NCBI GenBank assembly: GCA_025093555.1
Contig: JAIWNF010000003.1
Span: 372,001-436,000 of the forward strand
DNA length: 64,000 bases
Source of the DNA: Circinella umbellata
Lineage: Eukaryota > Mucoromycota > Mucoromycetes > Mucorales > Lichtheimiaceae
Reading direction: 5' to 3'
Below, piece by piece: positions 11,526-24,225 of the stretch. Both the position numbers and the translations under genes were made by a program. Every line of letters starts with the position of its first letter. Within the stretch, counting starts at the first letter, position 1. The notes under the pieces were generated by a model, which saw nothing but the letters and a program-made list of their open reading frames with translations, was not told the origin of the DNA and did not search any database.

Positions 11526-13962
11526 TCACTCCATTTGTTCTAGAGAATAGACAATATCACGCCAAATATCAGCGCCCTGTTATATAGAAAAAAAAATGAT
11601 TAGTAAGAAAACAACAGTACTTTTTTTTTGTGTATGCTTTAGAAAGACATTTACCCGTTGAAAAAATTCCACTTTAGAATCTGTATAATCTTCCAGTGCA
11701 TCTCGCATTTCTGATGATTTGCTTCGAGCCAAAAAATCATCTTCACGTTTTACTTGTTCTGAAAAAGCTATTGATACTTCATGTGTTTGTTCAATTGCTT
11801 CTTGAAGCTAATTTATTTTTTATTAACGATATGTTAGTTATATATATGTCCATCTATATACCCCTACCTTTATTTAATTTATTCTATAATTATATAGATA
11901 TCCTACCTCACGAATACGATCATCAAGACGAAGCACCTTTTCACGTTTTATCTTGTCAGCATCCGCACCCCGGACTTCATTAATTTTTCCAGTAAAATAA
12001 CCTGTAATGTTATATGCATTATTATCCCCAGGCCGTGGATGAAGTGTCCTCTCACGTTCAGTGATAGTCTGTTGAAGATAATCTGATAATTCTTCAAAGT
12101 CGAGTTGTTTTTGATCACGTAGTTTCAATACTCCCTACATAATTAATTCAATCCAATTAATTTCTCTTTTTTATCAATTTCAGTGAACAATTTACCTTCA
12201 TCACACTATAATAAGACATATAATCATGAACTTCACCAAGCCATAATGTTTCATGTTGATCCTATATAAATGAAATATTATTATTATTAAACATTCTTTA
12301 TTCTACATAGGCTTCAATAGATCAATCATAATTCTCTTTTTACCATCTTTTTCATAGCTGTTGAAAATTCATCCAATGCAGTAGCAAAATTGTTGAGTGG
12401 TAACTCTATATCCCCTTCATGTTTCATCAGTCCTCTTATGTTTTGTGCAAATTCATCATAATCATGGCTTAATTCTATTAAAGAGAAAAATGCGAAGTAA
12501 GCTATCTTTTCTACATCTCTTTGTTTATAATAATTTCTCTATTAACAATCTATTATACCATTTACCATCTGTTCGTTTATTTGTTCGAGCCTGAGTCTTT
12601 TCAAGTAAATTTAAATTTTCTTCAAGTCGATCCACTCGTTCTCTCATTTGAACAAAACGTTCATCACGTTTACGAATTTTAACAAATGCATTTAATAAAG
12701 AGTCTCCAATGGTATCGATCATAGTTTCTTGTCCTTCACGAAGTGCACGAGCTGAAGCATCATTCTATATCCAAGAAAAAAGAAGTTAGATATTTAGAAA
12801 TACTAAAACGGACAAGCGATATATATGTAAGTGATAATAATAATCTAATAAAACTACTTACAAATTCTGGAGATTCAAGGAACATGACGAAAAATTCTGC
12901 TCGCCGTAATATAGGATGTCGTGCAATACGCTGTAAAAATCGTTGAAGACTAATATTTATTTAAATGGAAAATTTAAGGTTAAAAAATCAATATAAACAA
13001 AAAATATAACAAAAATCATGCAGCTAAAAATAATAATTTTATGTACCTTATGCGTCGTCGTTCGACAAAGTCTGTGCTAAACCTATCACCTTTTACATAT
13101 TCTAAAGGTGGGATTGAGTATAATATTATCAATTATGTATAATATATTTTATGACTTACCCATTCTATGTTTATCAGGTAAAGGAGGTACAAAACAAGCT
13201 GGATAATTATTATATAAAACATTATAAAGCCAAACAAAATCTTGAAACCTTCTACGAAATGATGTGTTCTATAAAAATAAATTAATTCTCTTTCTTCAAT
13301 TCATAAAATAAGTAAAAAATGATAACATACTGAAGAAACAATACGATATGTAATGAAAGCACCTTCATTTTCTTTACGAGGATCTACAACAGAAATATGT
13401 TTCCACTCTGATGGATCATCATTATCACTGCCAGAAGTTGTTCTTGGAGACATCATTGACGAGGAAGAAGCACCTGCTGTTACAATTGTAGGTGAAGCAG
13501 TATGATCTGATTGATAAAAATAAGCTGAATTATTATTATTATTTATGGAATTTGTTATTGGTATTGTTGTTTCTGTTGTCGTCATATATTTATTATTGCT
13601 ATCTAACATATTATCAATGCCAAGACTATGATCTAATGGATCGTCCGAGATGTCGACATTAACGTGTGCTGGTTCCTCCTCTTCTTCTTCGGTTACCGAC
13701 AACTCTGTCTAATATTTTATTAGCTATACATCTTTAATTTTTATTATTCTACCGTTTAGTGCGTTTGATATTTTATTTATCTTACCTTGTCCAACTTATT
13801 TAAATTATTTTCTGCTAATGCTTGGCTTAAAGTTTTGTCCATATCTGAAAGTGGGTCCAAAACAGCTGGGTCATTAAGTGTGGTAGATTCTTGTAGTGTT
13901 TTTGAATTATTATTATCTTGTATATCCCATGTTACATTATTAAATTCTTCCGAATCAGTCAT
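11526..13962 (-). CDS. sorting nexin Snx4/Atg24-like (PX-BAR)
   Basis: About eight exons from the ATG at 13962 to the TGA at 11526. The N-terminal 150 residues are acidic and Ser/Asn rich. A PX domain follows, with 'TYRIVSSNTSFRRRFQDF' (basic patch expected to bind PI3P), 'PPLPDKHRME' (Pro-rich loop) and 'FVERRRISLQRFLQRI'. The rest is a long helical BAR region ('DRLEENLNLLEKTQAR', 'DEFSTAMKKMDQHETLW'). This order and the PX sequence match Snx4/Atg24, which retrieves cargo from endosomes to the Golgi and serves selective autophagy. Snx41/Atg20 is the closest alternative, but the PX match favours Snx4. Confidence 0.88.
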
Positions 13963-14485
13963 TGTTGTTTTATATTACAAAATTATCAAAAGAAAAAAAA
14001 AAGAACTTGTTATTATGAGTTTTAACTCGCTGCGCAAGAACTTTCAATAGTGAGAAAAAGTAAGAGTCAGGGAGAGAGAGAGGGGAGGGAAGAAAGAAAA
14101 AAAGCGGAGGATATAATATACCCAGATGCACAAAAATTGCTAACAATAGCATAATTTTTATTACTTTTTTTGGGTACATTGTCACTGACTACGTAAGTGT
14201 TTTCCTTCTATAAATGGGAGTGGTAGACAACAAACTAGAATATCCCGTTTATAGAAGAAGTGATCACGTATTTATTGTTTGATTGCATTATTTATTAAGT
14301 ACAAGCTTTTATCCATGGCTCTTTTTTTTTTTGTTTCTAATTTTGATTCTGTCGAAAACGTGTTCAATGCACTTATAAATGTTCCTTATCACAGACACCC
14401 CAAAAACATAGTATATTAGGTAATTTCAACCCTTACGGACATTCCACTTTTATATTTTGTCAAAGATATATTACAATTTGATATA

Positions 14486-14846
14486 ATTACGTCCCATCCA
14501 GCCATATATACACTAAATATGTACATTTATTATCATTATATAACTTAAAAATGTTTATGAAACTTATATTAGCAGGTTAACTTTTTATTAATATCGTTCA
14601 ATATTTCTTATCTTCTCTCACTATATCGTTATGTACACAAGGGGGACTTGTAACCTTTATGAAGACGAGACAAACAAGGAATAATGTATACTTCTAGTGC
14701 TACATATGAGCGATCAAATAAGCGTTATTGGTGTTGATAACGCTGCTACTATAATTTATATGGTGTAAGAACTTATTTGATAGTTTTCTATTTGTGGGGT
14801 GTCCATAAGCCAAAATATATTAGGGTGTCCGTGGCAATTCCCAATA
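14486..14846 (+). mobile_element. 5'-truncated LINE 3' tail (copy 1)
   Basis: This stretch matches, in the opposite orientation, the 54365-54720 sequence over most of its length. Shared landmarks are 'ATATATACACTAAATATG', 'CTTATCTTCTCTCAC', 'GTTGATAACGCTGCTACTAT' and the end 'GTGTCCGTGGCAATTCCC'. At the other locus this segment directly follows non-LTR reverse-transcriptase coding sequence, so it is the 3' untranslated tail of that LINE. Coding sequence is absent here, the usual outcome of incomplete reverse transcription. A short internal duplication of GGGTGTCC is present near the end. Confidence 0.7.
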
Positions 14847-15288
14847 TATTTTGTATAGTAAATGTATATCAATATAAACATAACTATGTATTAAAGTGCT
14901 TTATTAACAAATGAAAAGATAAAAAGTCAACCTCAGTTAATAGTCTTGTGATATAACATCCATTGTGTGAGAAAAAAATGTATACAATAATAGTATATAA
15001 AAAAAGATTGATTTGATTGATCAATATACTTATACTAAATGGGTTGATAGTACTATAGTAATTATTATTTTATGTATAAAAGTAATTATTGTGTTTGTGT
15101 ATAATATAAATGTTTGTAAATATGTAAATTCCAAATTAAGATAAAAGAAGAAGAGAAAAAGGTTAAAAAATATTCTTCTCGCCTATTACTGTTATTAGTA
15201 GTATTATATTGATAAATAGTTGCCATACTAGCAAAAAGAAGAAAAAAGCAAATTAAAAAATAAGCTATAGGTAATTAGAATTAGTTTT

Positions 15289-16120
15289 TTAAATAATTGC
15301 TGAAACTGCAGTAGCAGTAGCAATAAAAACACAAAAGAGTGAAATTGAAAATGATGATGACGAAGGAGCTGTCGTCTTGATACCGCTAGAAGCAAAAATA
15401 TTTCTAGTATTTCCCTTTGTTGATTCACCAGATGAACTACCCGAGCCTGATTTAGGTGTACTGGGAATAGCAGCCGAACGAATTTCGATTGGAACATCCA
15501 ACTGTGTATTGGTTGACTTGTCGTAAAAAATCACATTGTATTTACCAGGTAGAACTGTTTGTGGAATCTTGTAATTTACTGAATGTTCATAATAGGTCAC
15601 GTTACCAGCATGTTTTTCACCTGTCTTGGATACATCAGCATTTTCAGCAATAATAATATCTTGCGGTTTTGTTGTTATAGAGGATGAGTTACTGGATGAT
15701 GGTGACGATATTGACGACCCCGCTGTTGCTGCAGCAACTGCAGCTGGCGGGGCCACTGCAGAAGGTTCCGCCTTTGCGTTTCCCGCCGAGGATGCAACAG
15801 CTAACGATGATGAATCGATAGAAATAGCCTTGAGTTGAATTGATAATTTGAGAGCTATTGTTATTATTTAAGAAACACTATATTCAGCACTACTTAAATA
15901 TTATACATTGATCATCTCTTTCATTTATTAATAATTTACATGAACTATCAACATCGGAGAAGAGATGATAAGTGCAAGGAAGGATTTGATCAATAACATA
16001 TGGGCCATTTGGTACTGGACTTGTTACATTATAGTTTCTTGTTGGCGCAGTCAATTGTGCTGAAACTAATAATGATGATAATACAATGAATATTAAACGG
16101 GTGCTAAAAGATGTAACCAT
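15289..16120 (-). CDS. secreted Ser/Ala-rich GPI-anchored protein (Kre9/Knh1-type N-domain family)
   Basis: Two exons, 16120-15940 and 15854-15289, encode 248 aa with a closed frame. An N-terminal signal peptide ('RLIFIVLSSLLVSAQLT') is followed by a beta-sandwich-like segment with 'VTSPVPNGPYVIDQILPCTY', resembling the Ser-Thr-rich GPI-anchored family (PF10342). Then come an Ala/Ser/Pro linker, a second strand-rich segment ('YKIPQTVLPGKYNVIFYD'), a Ser/Gly/Thr stalk and a C-terminal hydrophobic tail typical of a GPI signal. Probably a cell-surface or cell-wall protein. The ATG at 16120 is chosen because the upstream codons in frame are not ATG. The family call is moderate. Confidence 0.72.
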
Positions 16121-17151
16121 AATTAATAGCAAATAAAAACTAATCAAAAGATTATTAGTGAAGGAAAAGAGAGAGAGGGAATTGAATTGAGTAAAAAGAA
16201 GCCTCTTTCTGACAAATATTTAAAGATTTTTTGCAACAAACAAAAAAAAGAGAATGATGGAGTTCAAGAAATATAAAAAGGAGCTTAGCACAGCGCAGGT
16301 TACATGGCATAATACATAAACTTGAGTAAAAAAAATAGGGGACTATGAAAAAATTAGAGCCCCCTTCTTTCTTTCTTTTAGTAGTATTGGTTTTCTTGGG
16401 ATAATAACCCTGGTTATAATTTTTTTTCCAAGTAACAAATATATCAATATTCAATGTAATTGTAAAAAATGAATTATAAATTATTGAAGGCTCGATCTTA
16501 AGGATAATAATCATTTTCTAATCAAACTACAAAAAAAAAACATTGTAGAAATAAGATAGAATAATAACAAAGCTATAATATGAAACGTTATGTAGATAAC
16601 ATCAGTATCCAAGAAATAAACCTGCCCTCTTTTCCCCTTTGAACAACCCCTTTTTTTTATATATACATGGAAATACTACTAACAACAATAAAATACTAGA
16701 TTGCTATTTAGAAAGAAAGTAACAAATAGTTTTACGTAGCTTTGAAACTGGATTTATAAATTGGGCCGCTAAGACTAATATCTAACAAACACAAACAATA
16801 AATAATCTGTTTTACAACATCCGGTAATGTGCTTTATCAAGACACATATATACCACACATATGCTAAAAGAAAAGGAATTGGCAAACATGTACGTACATG
16901 ATTACATCTGGATAATGTTCCATATCTAGCTGACAGTAAACATTCTTCATTTTCTTTTTTTTTAAAAAAAAGTCTAGTCTTAGTACCTCTCCTACATAGC
17001 CCAGTATGTGGCGGATGAAACACTTGTTTCATAAATACATTTTTATAAATAATCCACATAATGTTATGTGACAAAGGAATTAAAAGAAGTGCACATCATC
17101 TTTTGTATAGTTTCACAACTAATTAAAACTTGATTGTCATTATTCTCGATA
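16121..17151. other. gene-free stretch
   Basis: Promoter side of the GPI-protein gene, then AT-rich sequence with short ORFs only. Nothing further recognised. Confidence 0.4.
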
Positions 17152-17525
17152 CAGGATTTTGGATTCATTTCCGGACACAACCCTCAATTTTTTCGCTTAT
17201 GATACGTAGCATTAATTTTTGCTTATAATACCCATATAATTTTCTTAGTTATGAGGTCTAAGAGATTCACTTGTGGAGATTAGAGATTTACACAAATGAT
17301 AGGGGAAGTTTTTCGCGACTAATATCAATTTTTTTTTTCGTGTTTGCTACACCTGCTTTTATGGGATTAACCAAGTATCATCTATCATAAGCGAAAAATA
17401 TCACATATCTTAAGCGAAAATTAATGCTATCATAAGCGGAAAATATAGCATATCATAAGCGAAAAAAATGAACATCACAAGCGAAAAAATTGAGGGTTGT
17501 GTCCAGAAATGAATGGAATATCCTG
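17152..17525. mobile_element. MITE, Tc1/mariner-like, with TA target duplication
   Basis: A 374-bp element bounded by TA on both sides (17150-17151 and 17526-17527). Its ends are inverted repeats of about 50 bp beginning CAGGAT and sharing 'GGACACAACCCTCAATTTTT'. Inside the termini lie several copies of a TCGCTTATGAT-like motif in inverted orientation toward the centre, one or two on the left and about five on the right. There is no transposase ORF. TA duplication and size fit a non-autonomous Tc1/mariner-type element. Confidence 0.8.
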
Positions 17526-17527
17526 TA

Positions 17528-18764
17528 CACTATCTATGTTTAAAACTTTCTATTATTCATACACATCAAATATATGGCATTTGCAATAGTAATTTTATCC
17601 ATATTAAAAGTTTGCTTTGATGAAATCGCTGCGAGAACAATGAAGAAAGGATATAGACCATTAACAACTTTTATACAGGAATCATAGAAGCTGTTTAAGA
17701 AAAAAAAGAAAGGAGCGAATAGGATGGAAACGCAGAATTTTGTATGGATATCAACTTGTAGATAACATCCCACCAAGGACAATACGAAAATCAATAGCAC
17801 TAGTACATAATTAGTTGAGGTCCTTCATATACTATAATCATATTTGTTATAATTTCCCACTTGTAGGTACATTATACAGTGATATATCTTGACAGTATAT
17901 AACGCGATAATGATATGCATCTTAGACAGATCCATAGACTCTTTATCTTTTTTATTTTTCAAATAAATATTAGATCCGCTAATCCAGATATGTAGAATTT
18001 TTTTTTTTTGAAAAGACGATCAGCGAATGGCAACACAAAAGCGATTAGCGTGGTTGATCCGTGCCATATTTGCAAAAAATCCCAGCAAACAGGAACGAAG
18101 GAAAAAAAAAAAAAAAAAAAAAAAAGATAAAAAAATACTCAGCTAACAGTTGTTATGGTAACACAACTCTTTTATTTGGATTAACCTGTTTTTTGTGAGC
18201 CAATCAATTCCTGGTTCGCGTACGATGGTGCAAGAAAAGTATCTAAGAAGAGTTTTATCGTGGGATAAAAAAAAAGAAAAGAAAAAATAATAATAGATCA
18301 CTGCGAATGATTATTAAAAAAGAACAAAAAGAATGTTAGCGAACAAAATAAATAATAAATATTTACATTTAAAAATACAGGAAATGTCAAATCATATATA
18401 AGAGAAATACCCTGCGTGGGTTCCGTTTAAACAAGGATACCGTAACCCATTTAGAAATTTTACCGAGGGAAAATAATAATTCAGATAAAACACAGAAAGT
18501 GTGTATGGCATATTTAAATGGGAAACGTGCCGAATAATTTTTTTAACTTGCTGAGCGGCGATTTGTTTCTTGATAACCAAAAAAAAAAAAAGAAAAAAAA
18601 AGCCTTCCTTGTATAAGCGGGGACTCAAATTGATTCATTATATTATCTATCAAGGCGCAAATTTTTAAGTATATAACACAATAACACTCCCCCCCTCTTT
18701 TCCCTCCTTTTTTTATCTTCTTTATTTCTTTCCTCATCGTTTCTACACTTTTTAAGTACATTCC
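17528..18764. other. gene-free stretch and Ptc7 promoter
   Basis: Includes a homopolymer A tract at about 18095-18125 and a CT-rich leader directly before the ATG at 18765. No exon recognised. Confidence 0.4.
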
Positions 18765-20244
18765 ATGAGCAGCAGCAGTAACAAGGTAGCCTCGCACATT
18801 GCAAAGTCATTGCCTTCGTCACTTCCAGGTTTATCTACGACAACATGTACTAAAGCACGCTGCGCTAATACTATTCGCTCCTTGTCTTCAGCTCGCTCTC
18901 GTCAACGTCCTCAAGTAACTCTCTCATGTTTCCGTAAAACACCCCAAACACGTCTCTATTATGATTATGCTATTCACCGTCCTCAACAACAAATCAACCA
19001 TCCATTTATTCCTACTTCATATCATAAACAACTTCCACTCTTTGATTTTTTCGCCAGTACAAAACCAAAGCCCTCTTACTTATTTTCTGCTGGTGCTACA
19101 GGATTCGCGAAACGTCGTGGTCCGCAACAGTCACAAAAGCAACAGTATGATCCTTTTGAACAATCTTATCAAAGTACTCAAGTTGGAGAAGACGCATATT
19201 TTATTCGTTCGGACGCTCTAGGTGTTGCTGATGGTGTTGGTGGTTGGACAGGAACTCTTGGTAAATATTAATAATAATAATAATTTTTTGTTTGTTTGTT
19301 TGTTTATATTTAATTATTTTTGGATCCCCGGAATTTTCCGTGGTTTCCCCTTTCCTTCCCCCCCATTCATTTTTGTGTGTAACTAACTCAAAATGAAACA
19401 CTATATTATTATATCGTTATTATTATTATATAGGTGCCAATCCAGCATTATATTCTAGAAAACTAATGCATCATGCTTATCTTGAATTGGAACGCTTTGA
19501 TAATGTGGATGATGATTTATTTGCAAAATATGATGATGCTGATCCAGTCGATGTACTTCAAAAAAGCTATGATCTCTCCTTAATGGAAGCACATCGTGAA
19601 GGAGTTATTGGCTCATCCACTGCATGTGTTGCTCTTCTCCGTAATGATGAGTTACGTATTGCCAACTTGGGTGATTGTGGTATTTCTATTATTCGTCAAA
19701 ATAGTTATATTTTTCGTAATGAAGAACAACAACATGCTTTTAACTTTCCTTATCAACTCGGTACAAACTCTCCTGATAAACCCAAAGATGCTCAGGTAAT
19801 TACTATCATACTATTATTTTATTTTATTTGTTGAATAGAGATAAATATCATGAAAAACTAACCTTCAACCTCTCTTTTTTATAATAGACATTTGACATCA
19901 AAGTTGAAAAAGGAGATGTCATCGTTCTTGGCACCGATGGTCTTTTTGATAATCTGTTCGACAAAGAAATTCTTTCTATTGTAAAAGCTCATGTGAACGC
20001 TTATACCATTCCAGGCTCAGGCCAGCGTCCACCCCGACTTCTCAATTTCAATCCACAAAAGCTTTCAGATGCTTTGGCTTCTCGTGCTCGTTCAGTCAGT
20101 GAAGATCGCCGTAATATGGATAGCCCTTTCCAAACACAAGCAATTAATGAAGGTTATTTTCATCAAGGTGGTAAATCCGATGATATCAGCGTGGTTGTTG
20201 CCATCGTCAATGACAGTGAAGATTCTCCAGATCGTCGATTATAA
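18765..20244 (+). CDS. PP2C-type protein phosphatase, Ptc7-like (mitochondrial)
   Basis: Exons 18765-19260, 19434-19795 and 19888-20244 encode 404 aa. The first 80 residues are rich in Ser, Arg, Lys and Thr with few acids, a likely mitochondrial presequence. The catalytic domain shows the PP2C metal motifs 'GEDAYFI' and 'GVADGVGGW', the central 'GSSTACVALL' and 'ANLGDCG', the late 'VLGTDGLFDNLFD' and the final 'GGKSDDISVVVA'. The short PTC7/TOPP-like form of the domain ('ADGVGGW' rather than DGHGG) is characteristic of the Ptc7/PPTC7 branch, which acts on mitochondrial proteins including coenzyme Q biosynthesis factors in yeast. Convergent with the catalase gene. Confidence 0.92.
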
Positions 20245-20650
20245 AAAATTATAGACATACATTATTTTTCATTCATTATTAATTCGTTCACTCACTCAAC
20301 AACCAACAACCATGTTTCTCTATCCTTAATTTTATCTCTCTCTCTCTTCTTTTACACTACTTTATTATACTCATGATCTACATCTTAGACTCTTTTATCT
20401 ATAACTCTACACTCTTTTTTTTCGCATGCATTCACAACTCATCAGTACATATATTATATCATATCATACCCTCTCCCATTTCAATCATTCTTAATCAAAG
20501 TCATTACATTATTGCATATATATTTATTTCTAATAATAACATTATCTTAATTATAATAAGAAATTTTAAATTATGAATCTTCACCTAGCGTTGATATGGT
20601 CTTTCTAAATCTATTCGTTAAATTGTTCTGGTAGATTTGTTATGATTTAT
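20245..20650. other. convergent intergenic region (Ptc7-like / catalase 3' ends)
   Basis: About 400 bp of CT- and AT-rich sequence shared by the two 3' UTRs. No gene seen. Confidence 0.4.
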
Positions 20651-23432
20651 TTACATAGGAGGATCGAGTGCCAAACGAGTCCAGTATCGTTGCTTAATTA
20701 ATGCATTTTTGAACCCATCTAAAAGTCCAGATGATTGTTCACCAATAAATACACCATCTTTCTCACCACCTTCTACTTTGGAAAGTTTAAGCAATTCAAC
20801 ACCAGCACCTGATGCACCAATAGGTTTACAATGACGGAAAGCATCCATAACAAATACTGAAGGCTCTCCATAAGGGAAAGTGCTTTGTTTTGTTGTTAAT
20901 ATTTTTATGGCTTCTGAACCATCAGGAATATAGACAGCGTCAAACAACACCGAACTTGTGGTAGTATATGTTTGTGTAATTTCCAATCCTTCTTGATCAC
21001 CTAATGCAGGCCCCACATACTCAACGTAAGCTCCTTCTTTTTTCAAAAAGTCATACATGGCTTGAGCATCCTTGACATTAGTGCCTGGAGCGGTCAAAAT
21101 AGCAACTGTCTTGGTCTTAATATGTGGAGGATGAGGTCTTTCTTCGATCGATAACCCCACAGTTGTATGACCAGGATTATCTGCTACTTTATCAGGTAAT
21201 GGAACATTAACACCTGCAGCGACCCGTCGTGCCAATCCATTATCTACATGATTCAAAACATCAATCATGCGCTTACGTACGCCCAAATCAACCGATTTGC
21301 CAACTTCAAAACGAAGACCATCCACCGTTTGTTGCTTTTCATAAACAGTCAACGAATTCCAGTAAAGTTGAGCTTGTGAATAATGATCATCTACAGTAGA
21401 TACTTGTTCACGAATCTTGGTAGCTCCCGCTTCTATTTTTTCAGGATACTCAATATAACCACCTTGATTTTCTTCTGCTATAGCAGGAGCATTTCCTCCT
21501 AAATGGTTCGGGAAGTATGTAACATCACCCTTATGAATGTTCGTTTGCATATATCCATCTCGTTGATTATTATGAACGCCATTGATGGGTCGATTAATAG
21601 GCAATTGCATATTGTTGACCGAGTTCATACGATTGATTTGTGTATCTGGATAACTAAACAACCGACCTTGAAGTAAGGAATCATTGGTAAAGCCGATACC
21701 ACGAACAATTCTGGATACACAAAAGGCCACTTGTTCTGTTTCGGCAAAAAAGTTTTCAACATTACGGTTTAAAGTCATTTTACCAAGAGGAGTGACAGGA
21801 ACTAAGGATTCGGGAACAAGTTTGGTTGGATCCAAAAGATAGGGATATTTATTGGCATCTTCTTCTTCAATGATTTGAACACCCAATTCATATTCGGGAT
21901 AATCGCCTTTATCAATGGCTGTATAAAGATCTTGACGGTGAAAATCAATGTTTTTACCCCCTATCTTTTGAGCTTCGTCCCACAGAAGGTTGGATAACCC
22001 TTGTAAGGGCTTCCAATGGAACTTCACAAATATAGATTTGCCTTGTTCATTAATTAAACGGAAACTATTAGAATTTTTTTAATTAGTATTTATACATATA
22101 AATACTAAAGAAATGATAATGCTATATAATAGTACGTGATATGATAAGAAAGAGAATTGTGATCTTACGTATGGACACCAAATCCATCTACTTGACGGAA
22201 ACTTTTTACAATACCACGACCACTTAATGCCCACATCACAGTGTGAATTGTTTCTGGAAAACTAATAGAAAAAATTGAAATGGAGTTAGCATTATTACTT
22301 TATTTAACCTTTAGCCTTGCTAAAAAAAAAAAAGCGATCTTATTATGAAATATCATCTTGGTGAAATAATACTATCACCGTTTGTTTATTTTTACCTTCC
22401 AAAAAAGTCATAAGCAGTATCATGGGCAGTACCTGCTTGAGGTATGTCAGTACTTGGCTTAGGTTTACCAGAATGAATAATCTAATAATAAAATGAATCC
22501 CCCCCGTAAAATCAATATTATATTCTACTTTGCATAAAGAGAGAGAGAAACAAAAATGACTTGTTATTTTACATCAGGAAATTTGATTGCATCTAGGTAT
22601 TATTATAAAAGAAAACAAACATTGATGCATTAGTTATTTATAATCGGTACTCTGTAACACCCATATTACTACTGATAATTCAGTTATAAAAATTACGTAC
22701 CATGGACGAAAAATGGAGCAATGACATTGCCAACTATAAAACATCCATAGATGAAATTAATAATAATTTTTTGTTTATTTTTATTTCAATCGTTTCTTTG
22801 AAGAAAATACTAATGTACTATATATATATATACATAAAAGAAGTGCTTACCTAAATCAAAAAGACCTTCGTCAGTGTAAAATCGAGTGGCAAAACCACGT
22901 ACATCTCTAACAGTATCCGGTGAGCCACGCGAACCTAAAACAGTCGAGAATCGTACAAAAACAGGTGTTTTCTTTCCTGGATTGCGTAAAAAATCGGCTG
23001 CTGTCAAATCAGACCAATCTTTGTAGGCTTCGAAATATCCATGAGCACCAACACCACGGGCATGAACAACACGTTCAGGGATCCGTTCATGGTCTAGTAT
23101 AAAACAAATTCAAGATATCAAAATTACATGTGTTAATTGTTGCTATTTGTATAATAGACAGTCGTTTGTTGACGTATTTATTTAATCTATTATTATGAAT
23201 ATTATTTACCAAAGTGCATGATTTTGTCTTGGAAAGCAAAATCTTGCATCAGGCTAGGACCTTGACATCCTGCTTTCAACGTGTTTCTATTATCCACCTT
23301 GACACCCGTGGTTGTAGTTTCTTGTGTATTTTTATTATCTAGCGAGAATGCTTCGAGTCGTTCTTCCATTGCCTTTTGGCCGCTGCCACATGCTTTGGAA
23401 GCATCATTTTGACATGCAGAGTGATTGGCCAT
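20651..23432 (-). CDS. large-subunit catalase (clade 2 type, with DJ-1/GATase-like C-terminal domain)
   Basis: Seven exons close in frame to 703 aa: 23432-23210, 23093-22851, 22733-22701, 22592-22573, 22481-22396, 22261-22169 and 22064-20651. Catalytic His lies in '[16 protein letters not shown]', the distal Asn in '[11 protein letters not shown]' (the family usually has VGNN) and the proximal haem Tyr in '[10 protein letters not shown]'. The length and the added C-terminal domain ('[20 protein letters not shown]', '[18 protein letters not shown]') match large catalases such as bacterial HPII and fungal secreted or spore catalases. It disproportionates hydrogen peroxide. There is no obvious signal peptide and no C-terminal SKL, so a cytosolic location is likely. 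Two exons are only 33 and 20 nt. Confidence 0.95.
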
Positions 23433-24225
23433 TTTTTTTAATACTTATAATTAATGTAAGAAAAGGAGAAGGGTTATATTAAAGTAAAATAATCAAAAAA
23501 GACGTGTTTATCATCTTTTATATTTCGGGCATAATAATAACAACGAGGAGACATTTTTTTTTGAAGATACGTTTATTATGACGTTGTAGAGTTTCAATCA
23601 AAAAATAAGTGTAGACATTATAAATATATATGTGTGTGACACGATATTACGGTGTGCAAACTATTATTATTTCAAATGACCTTGTAAATAAAAGTGACAC
23701 CTTTTATCTTTTTTTATCACATTAAAATTCTTTCCTCCGCAAACTACCGCAGTTGCACTCTCGTAACTTGGCAACCAAATATCCGATATATGTATTTTTT
23801 TTTTTTTTTTTACTTTTCATCCGGGTAATATTATTATGAACATGTTCTTTCTAGAACCATTATGCTCTTATTATGATATTCAACGAGCTGAAATTTTGAA
23901 AGCATACAAACAATTGAACCAAAACAAATAATTAGAAAAAGTTAAAAAGAGACGGCGATCCAGGCACTTCATTTTTCATACAGCGACGATCTGTGTTTGT
24001 GGTCAGGCTCGAAGCCTTATTGGCTGATAAGTAACTATTTTACAATTTTGTAATTTAAACCTATTTCGCTTTGTGTGTGTGTGTGTGCCCTTTTTTTTTT
24101 TTTTTTAGCTCGATACAACAGTAAACTCTTTCTTTGTCTTTTTTTTTATTTCCCTCTTCCACTCTTTTATTTTCTTTTTATTATTATATAACCAAAAAAA
24201 AAAGAAAACCTTATATTTATGAACC
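23433..24225. promoter_or_regulatory. divergent promoter region, catalase (-) and coiled-coil protein (+)
   Basis: About 790 bp between two ATGs facing away from each other. It contains poly-T runs, a (GT)n run near 24072 and CT-rich leaders on the plus side. No specific factor site is claimed. Confidence 0.5.

Noticed and set aside
18095..18125. Long A tract taken as a retroposed poly-A tail
   Set aside because: No element body upstream and no target-site duplication; many A/T homopolymers of similar length occur throughout the window.
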